64,000 bases of DNA, taken from the NCBI GenBank assembly GCA_046347635.1, contig JAXMFT010000012.1, positions 1 to 64,000 on the forward strand, given 5' to 3'. Both the position numbers and the translations under genes were made by a program. This document shows, in pieces, positions 8,303-17,889 of the stretch. Below the pieces are notes generated by a model. That model saw nothing but the letters and a program-made list of their open reading frames with translations. It was not told the DNA's origin and did no database searches. The stretch is from JAGVSZ01 sp019137045 (GTDB taxonomy: Bacteria > Pseudomonadota > Gammaproteobacteria > Burkholderiales > SG8-39). Position 1 is the stretch's first letter. Each line of letters starts with the position of its first letter.

Positions 8303-9373
8303 ATGGCGGCGATCGCGCTCGAGCGCGTAGCGAAGCACTGGGGCGCGACCCGCGCGGTGGACGACGTCAGCTTCGACGTCCGGGCGGGCACCTTCACCGT
8401 GCTGCTCGGGCCGTCGGGCTGCGGCAAGTCGACCACGCTGCGGCTGATCGCCGGACTCGAGGCGGTCTCCGCCGGCCGCGTGCGCATCGGCGGCGTCGAC
8501 GTCACGGAAGCCCCGCCGTCGAAGCGCAACATCGCCATGGTGTTCCAGTCCTACGCGCTCTTCCCGCACCTGTCGGTGGCCGAGAACATCCTGTTCGGGC
8601 TGAAGGTGCGCAAGGTGCCGGCGCCGGAGCGCGAGCGGCGCCTGAAGCGCGTGGCGGAGCTGCTCGGCCTCGACAAGCTGCTCGCGCGCAAGCCCGCGCA
8701 GCTCTCCGGCGGCCAGCAGCAGCGCGTCGCGCTCGGGCGGGCGATCATCGCCGAGCACCCGGTCTGCCTGATGGACGAGCCGCTCTCGAATCTCGACGCC
8801 CAGCTCCGGCACGACATGCGGCGCGAGATCCGCGCGCTCCAGCAGCAGCTCGGCATCACGATGGTGTACGTGACCCACGACCAGACCGAGGCGATGAGCA
8901 TGGCCGACCAGGTCGTGCTGCTGCGCGAGGGCCGGGTCGAGCAGGACGCCGCGCCCGCCGCGCTCTACGCGCGTCCCGCGACCGCGTTCGCCGCGCGCTT
9001 CATCGGCACGCCGCCGATGAACCTCGTGCGGCTCGCCGACGGCGCGCGCGGCGCGGTGATCCGCGGCACCGACTCGCCCGTGGTCGCGCCGGGCGCCGGC
9101 GAGGGGCTGCTCCTCGGCGTGCGCCCGGAGGCCGTGCTGATCGACCCGGCCGGGGTGCCGGCGGCGGTCGCCGCGGTGGAGTACCTCGGGGCCGACTCGA
9201 TCGTCGCCTGCACGGTCGGCGAGGCGCCGTTCATCGTGCGCGCGCCGGGCAAGCTCGAGCTCGGCGCCGGCGCGCGCATCGGCCTCGCGTGGCCGCGCGA
9301 GGCGCAGCATTTCTTCCGCGCCGCCGACGGGCGGCGCGTCGATTCGACCGCAGCGGCCGCGATCGCGGCCTGA
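8303..9373 (+). CDS. ugpC: ABC transporter ATP-binding protein, UgpC/MalK type
   Basis: A 356-residue ATPase of a binding-protein-dependent carbohydrate or glycerol-phosphate importer. Walker A is GPSGCGKST near residues 36-44, then Q-loop QSYALFPHL, signature LSGGQQQR, Walker B CLMDEPLSNLD and the switch His in YVTHDQTEAM. The C-terminal third (from about 240) is the OB-type regulatory domain of the MalK group. It is the first gene of the operon, whereas E. coli orders ugpB-A-E-C-Q. Assignment to Ugp rather than another CUT1 system rests on the neighbouring binding protein and is likely, not certain. Confidence 0.88.
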   Translation: MAAIALERVAKHWGATRAVDDVSFDVRAGTFTVLLGPSGCGKSTTLRLIAGLEAVSAGRVRIGGVDVTEAPPSKRNIAMVFQSYALFPHLSVAENILFGLKVRKVPAPERERRLKRVAELLGLDKLLARKPAQLSGGQQQRVALGRAIIAEHPVCLMDEPLSNLDAQLRHDMRREIRALQQQLGITMVYVTHDQTEAMSMADQVVLLREGRVEQDAAPAALYARPATAFAARFIGTPPMNLVRLADGARGAVIRGTDSPVVAPGAGEGLLLGVRPEAVLIDPAGVPAAVAAVEYLGADSIVACTVGEAPFIVRAPGKLELGAGARIGLAWPREAQHFFRAADGRRVDSTAAAAIAA

Positions 9374-9389
9374 CCACGAGGAGGAGAGC

Positions 9390-10676
9390 ATGTTGCTGAG
9401 ACGGATTGCCCAGGGGTGCGCGGCGCTCGCCGCGGCCGGCGCGATGGCCGCCGCGACCGCGCAGACCGAGATCTCGTTCTACTACCCGGTGGCGGTCGGC
9501 GGGCCGATCACCAAGATCATCGACGGGCTCGCCGCCGACTTCGAGAAGGAGAACCCCGGCATCAAGGTGAAGCCGATCTACGCCGGCACCTACCAGGAGA
9601 CGATCGTCAAGGCGCTCACCGCGCACAAGGCGGGCGACCCGCCGGTGACCTCGGTGCTGCTGTCGACCGACATGTTCACGCTGATCGACGAGGACGCGAT
9701 CGTCCCGATCGACGCGGTCGCCAGCGCGGCCGAGGACAAGGCGTGGCTGAAGAGTTTCTTCCCGGCGTTCATGCTGAACAGCCAGACCGGCGGCAAGACC
9801 TGGGGCGTGCCGTTCCAGCGCTCCACCGTGGTGCTGTACTGGAACAAGGAGCTCTTCAAGGAGGCCGGCCTCGACCCGAACAAGCCGCCGGCGACCTGGA
9901 ACGAGATGCTCGCCTACGCGCAGAAGCTCACCAAGCGCGACGCCTCCGGCAACACCACGCAGTGGGGGATCCAGGTGCCCTCGTCGGGCTTCCCCTACTG
10001 GCTGTTCCAGGGCTTCACCACGCAGAACGGCGTGGAGCTGATGAACGCCGCCGGCGACACCACCTACTTCGACAAGCCGGAGGTGATCGAGGCGCTGCAG
10101 TTCTGGGTCGACCTCGGCCGCAAGCACCGCGTCATGCCGCAGGGCGTGGTCGAGTGGGGCACCACGCCGCGCGACTTCTTCGAGCGCAAGATCGCGATGA
10201 TGTGGACCACCACCGGCAACCTGACCAACGTCAAGAACAACGCCAAGTTCGACTTCGGCGTGGCGATGCTGCCGGCCGGCAAGCGCCGCGGCTCGCCCAC
10301 CGGCGGGGGCAACTTCTACGTCTTCAAGAAGAGCTCGCCCGCGCAGCAGCAGGCGGCGGTCCGGTTCATCCGCTGGATCACCAGCCCGGAGCGCGCCGCG
10401 CAGTGGGGGATCGACACCGGCTACGTCGCGGTGCGCCCCGACGCCTGGGAGACGCCGGCGATGAAGAAGTACGTGGCGGGCTTCCCGGCCGCGGCGGTCG
10501 CGCGCGACCAGCTCCAGTACGCGGTGGCCGAGCTCTCGACGCACGAGAACCAGCGCGTCACCAAGGCGCTGAACGACGGCCTGCAGGCCGCGCTCACCGG
10601 GGCGAAGACCCCCGCGCAGGCGATGCAGGACGCGCAGCGCGAGGCGGAGCGGATCCTCAAGCCCTACCGGCGCTAG
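9390..10676 (+). CDS. ugpB: ABC transporter substrate-binding protein, UgpB-like
   Basis: A 428-residue periplasmic binding protein of family 1. The signal peptide ends near ATAQTE and mature EISFYYPVAVGGPI follows, resembling the start of sn-glycerol-3-phosphate-binding proteins. Other UgpB-like segments are TWGVPFQRSTVVLYWNKE, PPATWNEM and GGGNFYVFKKS. The likely ligand is glycerol-3-phosphate or a glycerophosphodiester, by family resemblance. It lies 16 bp after ugpC with ribosome site GAGGAGAG before the ATG. Confidence 0.88.
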   Translation: MLLRRIAQGCAALAAAGAMAAATAQTEISFYYPVAVGGPITKIIDGLAADFEKENPGIKVKPIYAGTYQETIVKALTAHKAGDPPVTSVLLSTDMFTLIDEDAIVPIDAVASAAEDKAWLKSFFPAFMLNSQTGGKTWGVPFQRSTVVLYWNKELFKEAGLDPNKPPATWNEMLAYAQKLTKRDASGNTTQWGIQVPSSGFPYWLFQGFTTQNGVELMNAAGDTTYFDKPEVIEALQFWVDLGRKHRVMPQGVVEWGTTPRDFFERKIAMMWTTTGNLTNVKNNAKFDFGVAMLPAGKRRGSPTGGGNFYVFKKSSPAQQQAAVRFIRWITSPERAAQWGIDTGYVAVRPDAWETPAMKKYVAGFPAAAVARDQLQYAVAELSTHENQRVTKALNDGLQAALTGAKTPAQAMQDAQREAERILKPYRR

Positions 10677-10741
10677 GCCGCGCAGTCTCCGGGCGGCCGC
10701 GGCGCGCGCGCCGCGCTCGCCCGGGTCGCTCCCGCTCCCCG

Positions 10742-11617
10742 GTGAGCCGCTTCAGCGCCCACATCCACGGCTGGCTGCTCCTGCTGCCCGCCGCGGTGCT
10801 GCTCGTCGCGTTCACGCATTTCCCGGCCGCGGCGACGCTCTACCACAGCTTCTTCTCCACCCCGAAGCCGGGCCGCTCGGCGGTCTACGTCGGGCTCGAC
10901 AACTACCGGGCGATGTTCGACGACCCGGTGTTCTGGCAGTCGCTCGCCAACAACGTCTGGTTCGCGCTCGGGACGATCCCGGCGTCGATCGGGCTCGCCC
11001 TCCTGATGGCGGTGCTGGTCAACCGCAAGCTCGCCGGCCGCGGCTTCCTGCGGCTCGCCTACTTCACGCCGACCATCCTGCCGATGATCGCGGTGGCGAA
11101 CATCTGGCTCTTCTTCTACACGCCGCAGTACGGCCTGCTCGAGCAGCTCACCGGGCTCCTCGGACTGCCGAGCCACAACTGGCTCGGCAGCCGCGACACC
11201 GCCCTCGCCTGCGTGATCGTGGTGACGATCTGGAAGGAGGCCGGCTTCTTCATGATCTTCTACCTCGCCGCGCTGCAGGGCATCGCGCCGAGCCTCGCCG
11301 AGGCGGCGGCGATCGAGGGCGCGAGCCGCTGGTACTTCTTCCGGCGCGTCACCTGGCCGCTGCTCGCGCCGACCACGCTGTTCGTGCTGGTGAACGCGGT
11401 GATCAACTCCTTCCGCCTGGTCGACCACATCATCGTCATGACGCGGGGCGGGCCGGACAACGTGACCTCGCTCCTGCTCTTCTACATCTACGAGGTCGGG
11501 TTCAAGTTCTGGGACCTCGCCTACGCCGCGGCGCTCACCATGGTGCTGCTCGCGATCCTCGCGGCGCTGGCGATCGGCCAGTTCGTGTTCCTCGAGCGCC
11601 GGGTGCACTACCAGTGA
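10742..11617 (+). CDS. ugpA: ABC transporter permease, UgpA-like
   Basis: A 291-residue inner-membrane permease with six predicted helices. The EAA loop that contacts the ATPase is visible as EAAAIEGASRWYFFRRVTWPLL near residue 195. The GTG start giving VSRFSAHIHGWLL places the first helix immediately after, as in homologues; the frame upstream is open but reads as low-complexity shadow of ugpB. It overlaps ugpE by four bases, implying translational coupling. Confidence 0.87.
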   Translation: MSRFSAHIHGWLLLLPAAVLLVAFTHFPAAATLYHSFFSTPKPGRSAVYVGLDNYRAMFDDPVFWQSLANNVWFALGTIPASIGLALLMAVLVNRKLAGRGFLRLAYFTPTILPMIAVANIWLFFYTPQYGLLEQLTGLLGLPSHNWLGSRDTALACVIVVTIWKEAGFFMIFYLAALQGIAPSLAEAAAIEGASRWYFFRRVTWPLLAPTTLFVLVNAVINSFRLVDHIIVMTRGGPDNVTSLLLFYIYEVGFKFWDLAYAAALTMVLLAILAALAIGQFVFLERRVHYQ

Positions 11618-12441
11618 ACGGGCCGCAGGAACGGCACGGCCCTGCCCGCGCGCTGGAGACCGGCGGCGCTTGGCTGCTCGCGCTCCTGTGGATCTCGCCG
11701 CTCGCCTACGCCCTGTGGACCGCGTTCCACCCGGCCGAGTTCTCGGTGCGGTTCGCGCTGGACGCGCCGCTCACGCTGCAGAACTTCGCGAACGCCTGGA
11801 ACGCGGCGCCGTTCGCCCGCTACTTCGTGAACACGGTGGCGCTCGTCACCATGGTCCTCGCCGCGCAGCTCGTGATCGGGACGCTGGCGGCGTACGCCTT
11901 CGCCCGCTACGCGTTCTTCGGGCGCGAGGTGGTGTTCGTGCTGGTGCTGGTGCAGCTCATGATCATGCCCGACGTGCTGATCGTGGAGAACTACCGCACC
12001 ATGAGCGCGCTCGGCATCCTCGACTCGATCCCCGCGATCGGGCTGCCGTACATGGCCTCGGCGTTCGGCATCTTCCTGCTGCGGCAGACCTTCAAGACCA
12101 TCCCGCGCGAGCTCGACGAGGCGGCGCGGGTGGAGGGGGCGGGCGCGCTCCAGGTGCTGTGGAAGGTGTACGTCCCGCTCGCGCGCCCGGTGTACGTCGC
12201 CTACGGCCTGGTGTCGGTGAGCTACCACTGGAACAACTTCCTGTGGCCGATCATCGTCACCAACACCGTCGGCTCGCGCCCGCTCACCGTCGGGCTGCAG
12301 GTGTTCTCGTCCACCGACCAGGGCATCGACTGGTCGATCATCACCGCCGCGACGCTGATGACCTCGGCGCCGCTGCTCGTCGCGTTCCTGCTCTTCCAGC
12401 GCCAGTTCGTCCAGTCGTTCATGCGGGCCGGCATCCGCTGA
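11614..12441 (+). CDS. ugpE: ABC transporter permease, UgpE-like
   Basis: A 275-residue second permease of the importer with six predicted helices. The EAA motif DEAARVEGAGALQVLWKV lies near residue 170. The start is a GTG inside the GTGA overlap with ugpA. Length and order (A before E) match known ugp operons. It pairs with UgpA to form the channel on which a UgpC dimer acts. Confidence 0.88.
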   Translation: MNGPQERHGPARALETGGAWLLALLWISPLAYALWTAFHPAEFSVRFALDAPLTLQNFANAWNAAPFARYFVNTVALVTMVLAAQLVIGTLAAYAFARYAFFGREVVFVLVLVQLMIMPDVLIVENYRTMSALGILDSIPAIGLPYMASAFGIFLLRQTFKTIPRELDEAARVEGAGALQVLWKVYVPLARPVYVAYGLVSVSYHWNNFLWPIIVTNTVGSRPLTVGLQVFSSTDQGIDWSIITAATLMTSAPLLVAFLLFQRQFVQSFMRAGIR

Positions 12442-12469
12442 AAGCGGGGCGACATTCCGGAGCGAAGCG

Positions 12470-13321
12470 ATGCAGCTCATCACCTGGAACATCCAATGGG
12501 GCCGCGGCGCCGACGGCGTCGTCGATCCGCGGCGCATCGTCCGCGCCTGCCGCGCGCTCGGCGACGCCGACGTGCTCTGTTTCCAGGAGGTCGCGCGCAA
12601 CTTCCCCGGGCTCGCCGGGAGCGGCGGGGACGACTCGTTCGCCGCGCTCGCGGCCGAGCTGCCCGGCTGGACCGCGGTCGAGGGGCTCGGCGTGGACACG
12701 CTCGGTGCCGGCGGCGAGCGGCGGCAGTTCGGCAACCTCGTCCTGACGCGGCGGCCGGTGCTCGCCGTCTACCGGCACCTCCTGCCCTGGCCCGCGGACC
12801 CGGCGGTGCCGACGATGCAGCGGATCGCGCTCGAGGTGGTGATCGCGGCGCCCCGCGGTCCGGTGCGCGTGACGACGACGCACCTCGAGTACTACTCGGC
12901 GCAGCAGCGCGCCGCCCAGGTCGAGCGGCTGCGGGCGCTGCAGGGAGAGGCCGCGGCGCACGCCGGGGATCCGCCGTTCCCGGCGAAGGCCGGCGGCCCG
13001 TTCGAGGCGCGCGCGCGCCCGCAGTCGGCCATCCTCACCGCGGATTTCAACTTCCGGCCGGAGGACCCCCTCTACGACCTCGTGCAGGCCCCGATCGCTG
13101 GCGCGCCCGCGTACCGCGACGCCTGGCGCATCCGGCACGGCGCGGCGCCGCACCCGGCGACGGTCGGCGTGTACGACAAGGCGCAGTGGCCGGACGCGCC
13201 GTTCGCCTGCGACTTCATCTTCGTGACCGAGGATCTCGCGGCACGGGTCGAGGACGTCGTCGTCGACGGGGCGACGCAGGCCTCGGATCACCAGCCGGTG
13301 CTGCTGCAGCTCGCGGACTGA
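12470..13321 (+). CDS. Endonuclease/exonuclease/phosphatase (EEP) family protein
   Basis: A 283-residue metal-dependent phosphodiesterase fold. Motifs in order are ITWNIQWG (metal-site Asn) near residue 5, CFQEV (catalytic Glu) near residue 41, TTTHLEYYS near residue 140, TADFNFRPED (the GDxN-type Asp/Asn) near residue 187, and SDHQPVLL at the C-terminus. No signal peptide is seen. It sits 28 bp after ugpE, the position held by ugpQ, a glycerophosphodiester phosphodiesterase, in enterobacterial operons. A role in cleaving the imported diester is inferred from that position only. Confidence 0.85.
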   Translation: MQLITWNIQWGRGADGVVDPRRIVRACRALGDADVLCFQEVARNFPGLAGSGGDDSFAALAAELPGWTAVEGLGVDTLGAGGERRQFGNLVLTRRPVLAVYRHLLPWPADPAVPTMQRIALEVVIAAPRGPVRVTTTHLEYYSAQQRAAQVERLRALQGEAAAHAGDPPFPAKAGGPFEARARPQSAILTADFNFRPEDPLYDLVQAPIAGAPAYRDAWRIRHGAAPHPATVGVYDKAQWPDAPFACDFIFVTEDLAARVEDVVVDGATQASDHQPVLLQLAD

Positions 13322-13533
13322 AGCGGCGCGCGCGCGGCGCCGGACGGCGCAGCGGCGCGCCCCGGTCGTCGCGCCCCCGACAGCCTGTCGAATTCCCGCG
13401 CCTGCCAGGCCGCGACGCGCCAATCGGCGCCGACAACCTGGATCACGCTCCGCGCAAGCGCACCGTCCGCGCGCCTGTCGCGATGCGGAAAACTTCCTGC
13501 GCGCCGGTGCGCGCCGCGCACCGCGTGCACGCC

Positions 13534-13550
13534 TGGCAGCGCTCTTGCTA
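13534..13550 (+). promoter_or_regulatory. Sigma-54-type promoter (-24/-12)
   Basis: TGGCAG-N5-TTGCTA matches the RpoN consensus TGGCAC-N5-TTGCW, with the invariant GG and GC separated by exactly ten bases. It lies about 70 bp before the start of the GGDEF-EAL gene, giving a leader of roughly 55-60 nt. Activation would need an unidentified enhancer-binding protein. Confidence 0.6.
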
Positions 13551-13617
13551 TCAGTCTTTCCGGACGGCCCGCGTGCGGAACTATTTCTCATCCGCCGGGA
13601 TCGCGCCGGGAACGCAT

Positions 13618-15744
13618 ATGAACCAGCCGCAGCCCGTTTCGACCCAGGACACGCTGCCGTCGCTCGCCTCGTCGCAGCCGGTCCTGACCGTTCTCCTCGA
13701 CCGCCTGGACGGCATGGTCTATCGGCTGCGCGTGGACCCCGAATGGACGATCGAGTACGCGAGCGACGGCTGCGAGGCGCTGCTCGAGCTGCCGGCGGCG
13801 CGGCTCGTCGGACAGTCGCGGGTCGCGTACGACCGGCTGGTCGACGCGGCCGACCGGCAGCGGGTGCGCGTCGAGCTCTATCGCGCCCTGATCGAGGCGC
13901 GGCCGTTCGAGGTCGAGTACCGCCTGAGCCTCCCGGACGGCACCGTCAAGTGGGTCCTGGAGCGCGGCGCCGCATTCCGCGACCGCCACGGGCGGCGCAT
14001 GGTCGAGGGCTTCGTCGAGGACATCACCGACCGGCACCGCGCGGTCGAGGCGCTCGCGAACGCGGAGCGCCGCTTCCGCTCCATCTTCGAGAACACGGTC
14101 GAGGGCATCTACCAGACCACCGTCGAGGGACGGTACATCAGCGCCAACCCGGCCCTCGCGCGCATCTACGGCTACGAGTCACCGGAGGAGCTGATGGGCT
14201 CGCTCGCCGCCTCCGGCCGCAGCCTGTACGCCGACCCGGGCCGGCGCGCCGACTTCGAGCGGCTGATGCGCGAGGCGGGCTCGGTCACGCAGTTCGAGTC
14301 GCAGGTGCACCGGCGCGACGGGTCGGTGATCTGGATCTCCGAGAACGCGCGCGTCGTGCGCGCCCCGGACGGGCGCGCGCTCCACTACGAGGGCACGGTC
14401 GAGGACATCACCGAGCGCAAGCGCTACCAGGCCGAGCTCGAGTTCCAGGCCACCCACGACGCGCTCACCGGCCTGCCGAACCGCGGGCTGCTCGAGGACC
14501 GGCTGCGCCAGGCGGTCGGCTACGCGCACCGCAACGGCTCGCTCGTCGCGGTGGCGTTCATCGACCTCGACCGCTTCAAGGTGATCAACGACAGCCTCGG
14601 CCACGGCTCCGGCGACGAGGTGCTGGTGCGCGTCGCGCGCCGCATCCGCGGCGCGCTGCGCGAGATCGACACCGTCGCGCGCCAGGGCGGGGACGAGTTC
14701 GTGGTGGTGCTCGCCGAGCAGCCGACCGTCGAGTCGGTGGTGGCGGTGGTCGAGCGCATCATCGCCGAGGTGTCGCAGCCGGTCACGATCGAGGGGCGCG
14801 AGCTGTACGTGACCTGCTCGGTCGGCATCGCGCTGTACCCGAACGACGGCGGCGACGCGGCGACGCTGCTGCGCAACGCCGACGCGGCGATGTTCAGCGC
14901 CAAGGAGCGCGGCCGCAACAGCTTCCAGTTCTACGCTCCGACCATGAACGCGCTCGCCATGGAGCGCCTCGCGCTCGAGGGCTCGCTCCGCCGCGCCACC
15001 GAGCGCGAGGAGTTCGAGGTCCACTATCAGCCGCGCGTGGACATCCGCTCGAAGAAGATCGTGGGGATGGAGGCGCTGGTGCGCTGGCGCGACGCCGAGC
15101 TCGGCTTCGTGCCGCCGGCGAAGTTCATTCCGGTGGCCGAGGAGGCGAACCTGATCAACCAGATCGGCGAGTACGTGCTGCGCGCCGCGTGCCGCCAGGC
15201 ACGGGACTGGGTCGAGCTCGGCTTCGACGGGCTGAGCGTGTCGGTGAACCTGTCGGCGCGGCAGTTCCGCCAGGGGAGCCTGGTGGCGACGATCCAGTCG
15301 GCGCTCGCCGAGACCGGGCTCGAGGCGAGCCGGCTGGAGCTGGAGCTCACCGAGAGCACGATCATGGGCCACGGCGCGGAGTTCGTCGCCATGCTGGCCG
15401 AGCTGAAGGCGCTCGGCGTGCGCGTCGCGATCGACGACTTCGGCACCGGCTACTCGAACCTGTCGTATCTCTCGCGCTTCCCGATCGACGCGCTCAAGAT
15501 CGACCGCTCGTTCGTGAGCGAGGTCGCGACCGACCAGCAGCATGCGCTGCTCGCGAAGGCGGTGATCTCGCTCGGCCACAGCCTGCGGCTCAAGGTGGTG
15601 GCCGAGGGCGTCGAGACCGCCGAGCAGCTCGACTTCCTGCGCCACCACGGCTGCGACGAGGTGCAGGGCTACTTCTTCTCGAAGCCGGTGCCGCCCGAGG
15701 AGTTCGAGCGCATGCTCGCGCGCTGGACGGACGCGGCGGACTGA
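13618..15744 (+). CDS. PAS-PAS-GGDEF-EAL c-di-GMP signalling protein
   Basis: A 708-residue cytosolic protein. PAS 1 spans about residues 25-145 and PAS 2 about 145-270, each ending in a PAC segment (VEDITDRH, VEDITERK). The GGDEF domain (about 275-440) keeps the intact RQGGDEF signature and an I-site (REID) five residues upstream. The EAL domain (about 450-700) has MEALVRW, NLSARQF, ELTES, DDFGTGYSNL and EGVE, all expected for an active phosphodiesterase. It may therefore make and degrade c-di-GMP under PAS control. The ATG is placed downstream of a sigma-54-type promoter; the frame upstream is open but unlike coding sequence. Confidence 0.92.
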   Translation: MNQPQPVSTQDTLPSLASSQPVLTVLLDRLDGMVYRLRVDPEWTIEYASDGCEALLELPAARLVGQSRVAYDRLVDAADRQRVRVELYRALIEARPFEVEYRLSLPDGTVKWVLERGAAFRDRHGRRMVEGFVEDITDRHRAVEALANAERRFRSIFENTVEGIYQTTVEGRYISANPALARIYGYESPEELMGSLAASGRSLYADPGRRADFERLMREAGSVTQFESQVHRRDGSVIWISENARVVRAPDGRALHYEGTVEDITERKRYQAELEFQATHDALTGLPNRGLLEDRLRQAVGYAHRNGSLVAVAFIDLDRFKVINDSLGHGSGDEVLVRVARRIRGALREIDTVARQGGDEFVVVLAEQPTVESVVAVVERIIAEVSQPVTIEGRELYVTCSVGIALYPNDGGDAATLLRNADAAMFSAKERGRNSFQFYAPTMNALAMERLALEGSLRRATEREEFEVHYQPRVDIRSKKIVGMEALVRWRDAELGFVPPAKFIPVAEEANLINQIGEYVLRAACRQARDWVELGFDGLSVSVNLSARQFRQGSLVATIQSALAETGLEASRLELELTESTIMGHGAEFVAMLAELKALGVRVAIDDFGTGYSNLSYLSRFPIDALKIDRSFVSEVATDQQHALLAKAVISLGHSLRLKVVAEGVETAEQLDFLRHHGCDEVQGYFFSKPVPPEEFERMLARWTDAAD

Positions 15745-15839
15745 GCCTCGCCGGCGCGGACCCGCGCCGCGCCGCCACGCCACTGGCGCCGCTCGTCGTG
15801 CGCGATCGACCGTTCGCGCCCGCGCCGCCGTCTCGAAGT

Positions 15840-15863
15840 GCAACAGGTGTAAAGGTCTGTTGC
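15840..15863. repeat. Inverted repeat GCAACAG-N10-CTGTTGC
   Basis: Perfect 7-bp arms are separated by ten bases in the gap between the GGDEF-EAL gene and the convergent broken membrane-protein gene. No T-tract follows on either strand, so it is an atypical terminator. Spacing also suits a dimeric repressor site. Confidence 0.4.
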
Positions 15864-15906
15864 GAACCGTTCCCGGGCCGCCGCGGGCCCGCTAGTCTCC
15901 GCACCG

Positions 15907-16964
15907 TCACCACGCACGTGCGGAGGGAATCATGGCCTTGACCGCGTCGTACACGGCGACGGTGTCGGCGACCGGCCCCAGCTCCGGCGCGGCGAGCAGC
16001 GCGTCGTCGCCGACGCGCTTCCCCTCGATCCAGCGCGCGTGCACGAGCCGGCCGCCAGCAGGCGCGCCGTAGTCGAGCAACGCCTGCTTCTTCGCGCGCT
16101 TCAAGGGGCTTGCGAACGCGACGAGCGGCAGCAGGAACAGCGACCGACAGCACCACCGACGCGATCATCTGCGCCTTGAGCGACGGCAGGGCGAGGCCGT
16201 GGTGGTGGCGTCGTGCGCCCACCGCGCGGCGCGAACCACGCAGCCGACCGCGAGCGCCACCGGGGCGAAGAGCGGCGGCACCCGCTCGAGGAAACCGAGC
16301 CCGCCGGCGCGGTCGGGGTGCGTGGGCACGAGCGCCAGGTCGAGCCGGGCGATGCGCCAGAAGAGCACCGCGAGGAGCACGACCCCGCCAGAGCCAGGCG
16401 AGCGCCAGCGTCAGATAGATCGGGCGCGCGACGTAGAGATACCAGAGCGCGCCGAAGCCCGGCCGCCCGTCCAGACTCCTTCGAAAGTCGATCTCGTGCG
16501 AGCGGTGTACCAACTCGGAGGTGGACGCGAACGCGACGACCACGCCGAGGATCAGCGCCCAGGGCAGCGTGGCGTCGCGCAGCCGCGCGTCGTCGCGATC
16601 GCTGCGCGGAACGGCTCCACCGCGGCCGGCGGCACGACGCCCGAGCGCACGAACTGCGGGGCAGGCGCGTAGTGAGCGCGTGCACCGGCCCTCGGCCAGG
16701 ATGAGGAGCGGGACCGCGAGGAGAAGCGCGCGTGCACACCGAAGTGCGCGAGCAGCGGCTCGCCGGCCACCCCGGAGGCGCGGCCGACGTAGAGCGCCCA
16801 GGCACGATCGGCAGCCACGCGACGAGCGACCAGAGCACCGCGCGGCGCACGAGGCCGAGCCCGCCGGCCGGGACGAAACCCGATGCGGCGCCTGGCCGGA
16901 AGAGGAGGTCGCCGCGGGCGACCGAGAGCTCGAACCCCGGCTCGGCGGCGGCGTGCGCGCTCAT
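15907..16964 (-). pseudogene. Polytopic membrane protein, broken by many frame switches
   Basis: Reading down from the ATG giving MSAHAAAEPGFELSVARGD, a coherent membrane protein appears only when the frame is changed repeatedly. Recognisable pieces are GVAGEPLLAHFGVH, VRSGVVPPAAVEPFRAAI, FASTSELVHRSHEID, FGALWYLYVARPIYLTLALA, LAVLFWRIARLDLALVPTHP, LPSLKAQMIASVVLSV and KRAKKQALLDYGA. At least six frame changes are needed, with few obvious substitutions or in-frame stops. The C-terminus after AVYDAVKAM may also be truncated. No function is known to me. It is the third gene of a minus-strand cluster with DUF2950 and DUF3300. Confidence 0.6.
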
Positions 16965-17864
16965 GGGCGACCCGCGCGCGCCGTGCGACTGGCTTCGCGC
17001 CAGCTGGAGTCGGGATCGAAGCGCGTCATCGCGCGCGCAACGGCGTCGGTGTTCAGGCCCGAGGTCCTTCTCGTACGGCCCGCGTGGCTCACGATGAAGC
17101 TCATCACCCCGGTGTCCCCGCCAGCGGATCGGCCAGGCCACGAGCGCGAAGCCGGCCCGCATCCGCCCGCCGATCACGTAGTCGTACGCCCCGCCAGGCG
17201 CGCCCTTGCCCTGCGCCGGATCCGGAAGCGATACCCGTGATAGCCGTCGCCCGGCCGGTCGTCGCCGAACGCCAGGCCGAGGGGACTCTCCGGCTCGCCG
17301 GGCAGCGCCACCCAGTAGAGTCCGTCCTTCTTCCCCGGCGTGCTGACGATGCGCTGCGCGTACTCGAGCACGCCGTCGCCGATGCGGTCGGCGCTCGCGT
17401 AGTCCTTCTGCGCGTCGTAGTAGGCGAGCGCGGCCTGCATCGCCGCCAGCTCGTTCAGCGCCGATGCGGCGGGTGCGCATCTCCTCTGCGCCGGCGCGCG
17501 TGTCGAAGCGCGCCAGCCGGCCGAGCCTTGCACGATCGGGATCGGGAGCGTCCAGCCGCCCAGGGCCGCGACGAGGTGCGCCGTGCCGGCGCCGTGCGTG
17601 TCGACCCTCTTCGACTTCGCCCGCCGCAGCGGGCACTCGAACGTCGTCCTGGTCGACGTCGGCGGTGGGGATGGCCTTTCCAGTCGGCGCCGAGTACGCG
17701 CTTCAGCGCGTCGCCGTCGCTGCTCGCGATCCCTCGATGAGCGCGTCGGCGGCCGCGTCCGCGGAAGAGCACCTGCTGCGCCAGGCCGGCGCCCCGAGCG
17801 CGAGGACGGTGATCGCGGCCAGGGCGATCGCGCGCCCCTGGCGAATATCGAGAAACGTCGTCAT
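16965..17864 (-). pseudogene. DUF2950 family protein, frameshifted
   Basis: Starts at the ATG giving MTTFLDIRQGRAIALAAITVLALG, a signal peptide. DUF2950 segments follow in different frames: DALKRVLGADWKGH, FDTRAGAEEMRTRRIGA, NELAAMQAALAYYDAQKDYAS, VALPGEPESPLGLAFGDDRPGDGYHGYRF, GGAYDYVIGGRMRAGFALVAWP and YEKDLG. One break is an extra C in CGCTGGCGGGGACACC near 17123, another an extra base in the run after KDLG near 17060. The family is periplasmic with unknown role and is often beside DUF3300, as here. Confidence 0.65.
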
Positions 17865-17889
17865 GGCTCGGCTCCTGATCGGTGTCTCG

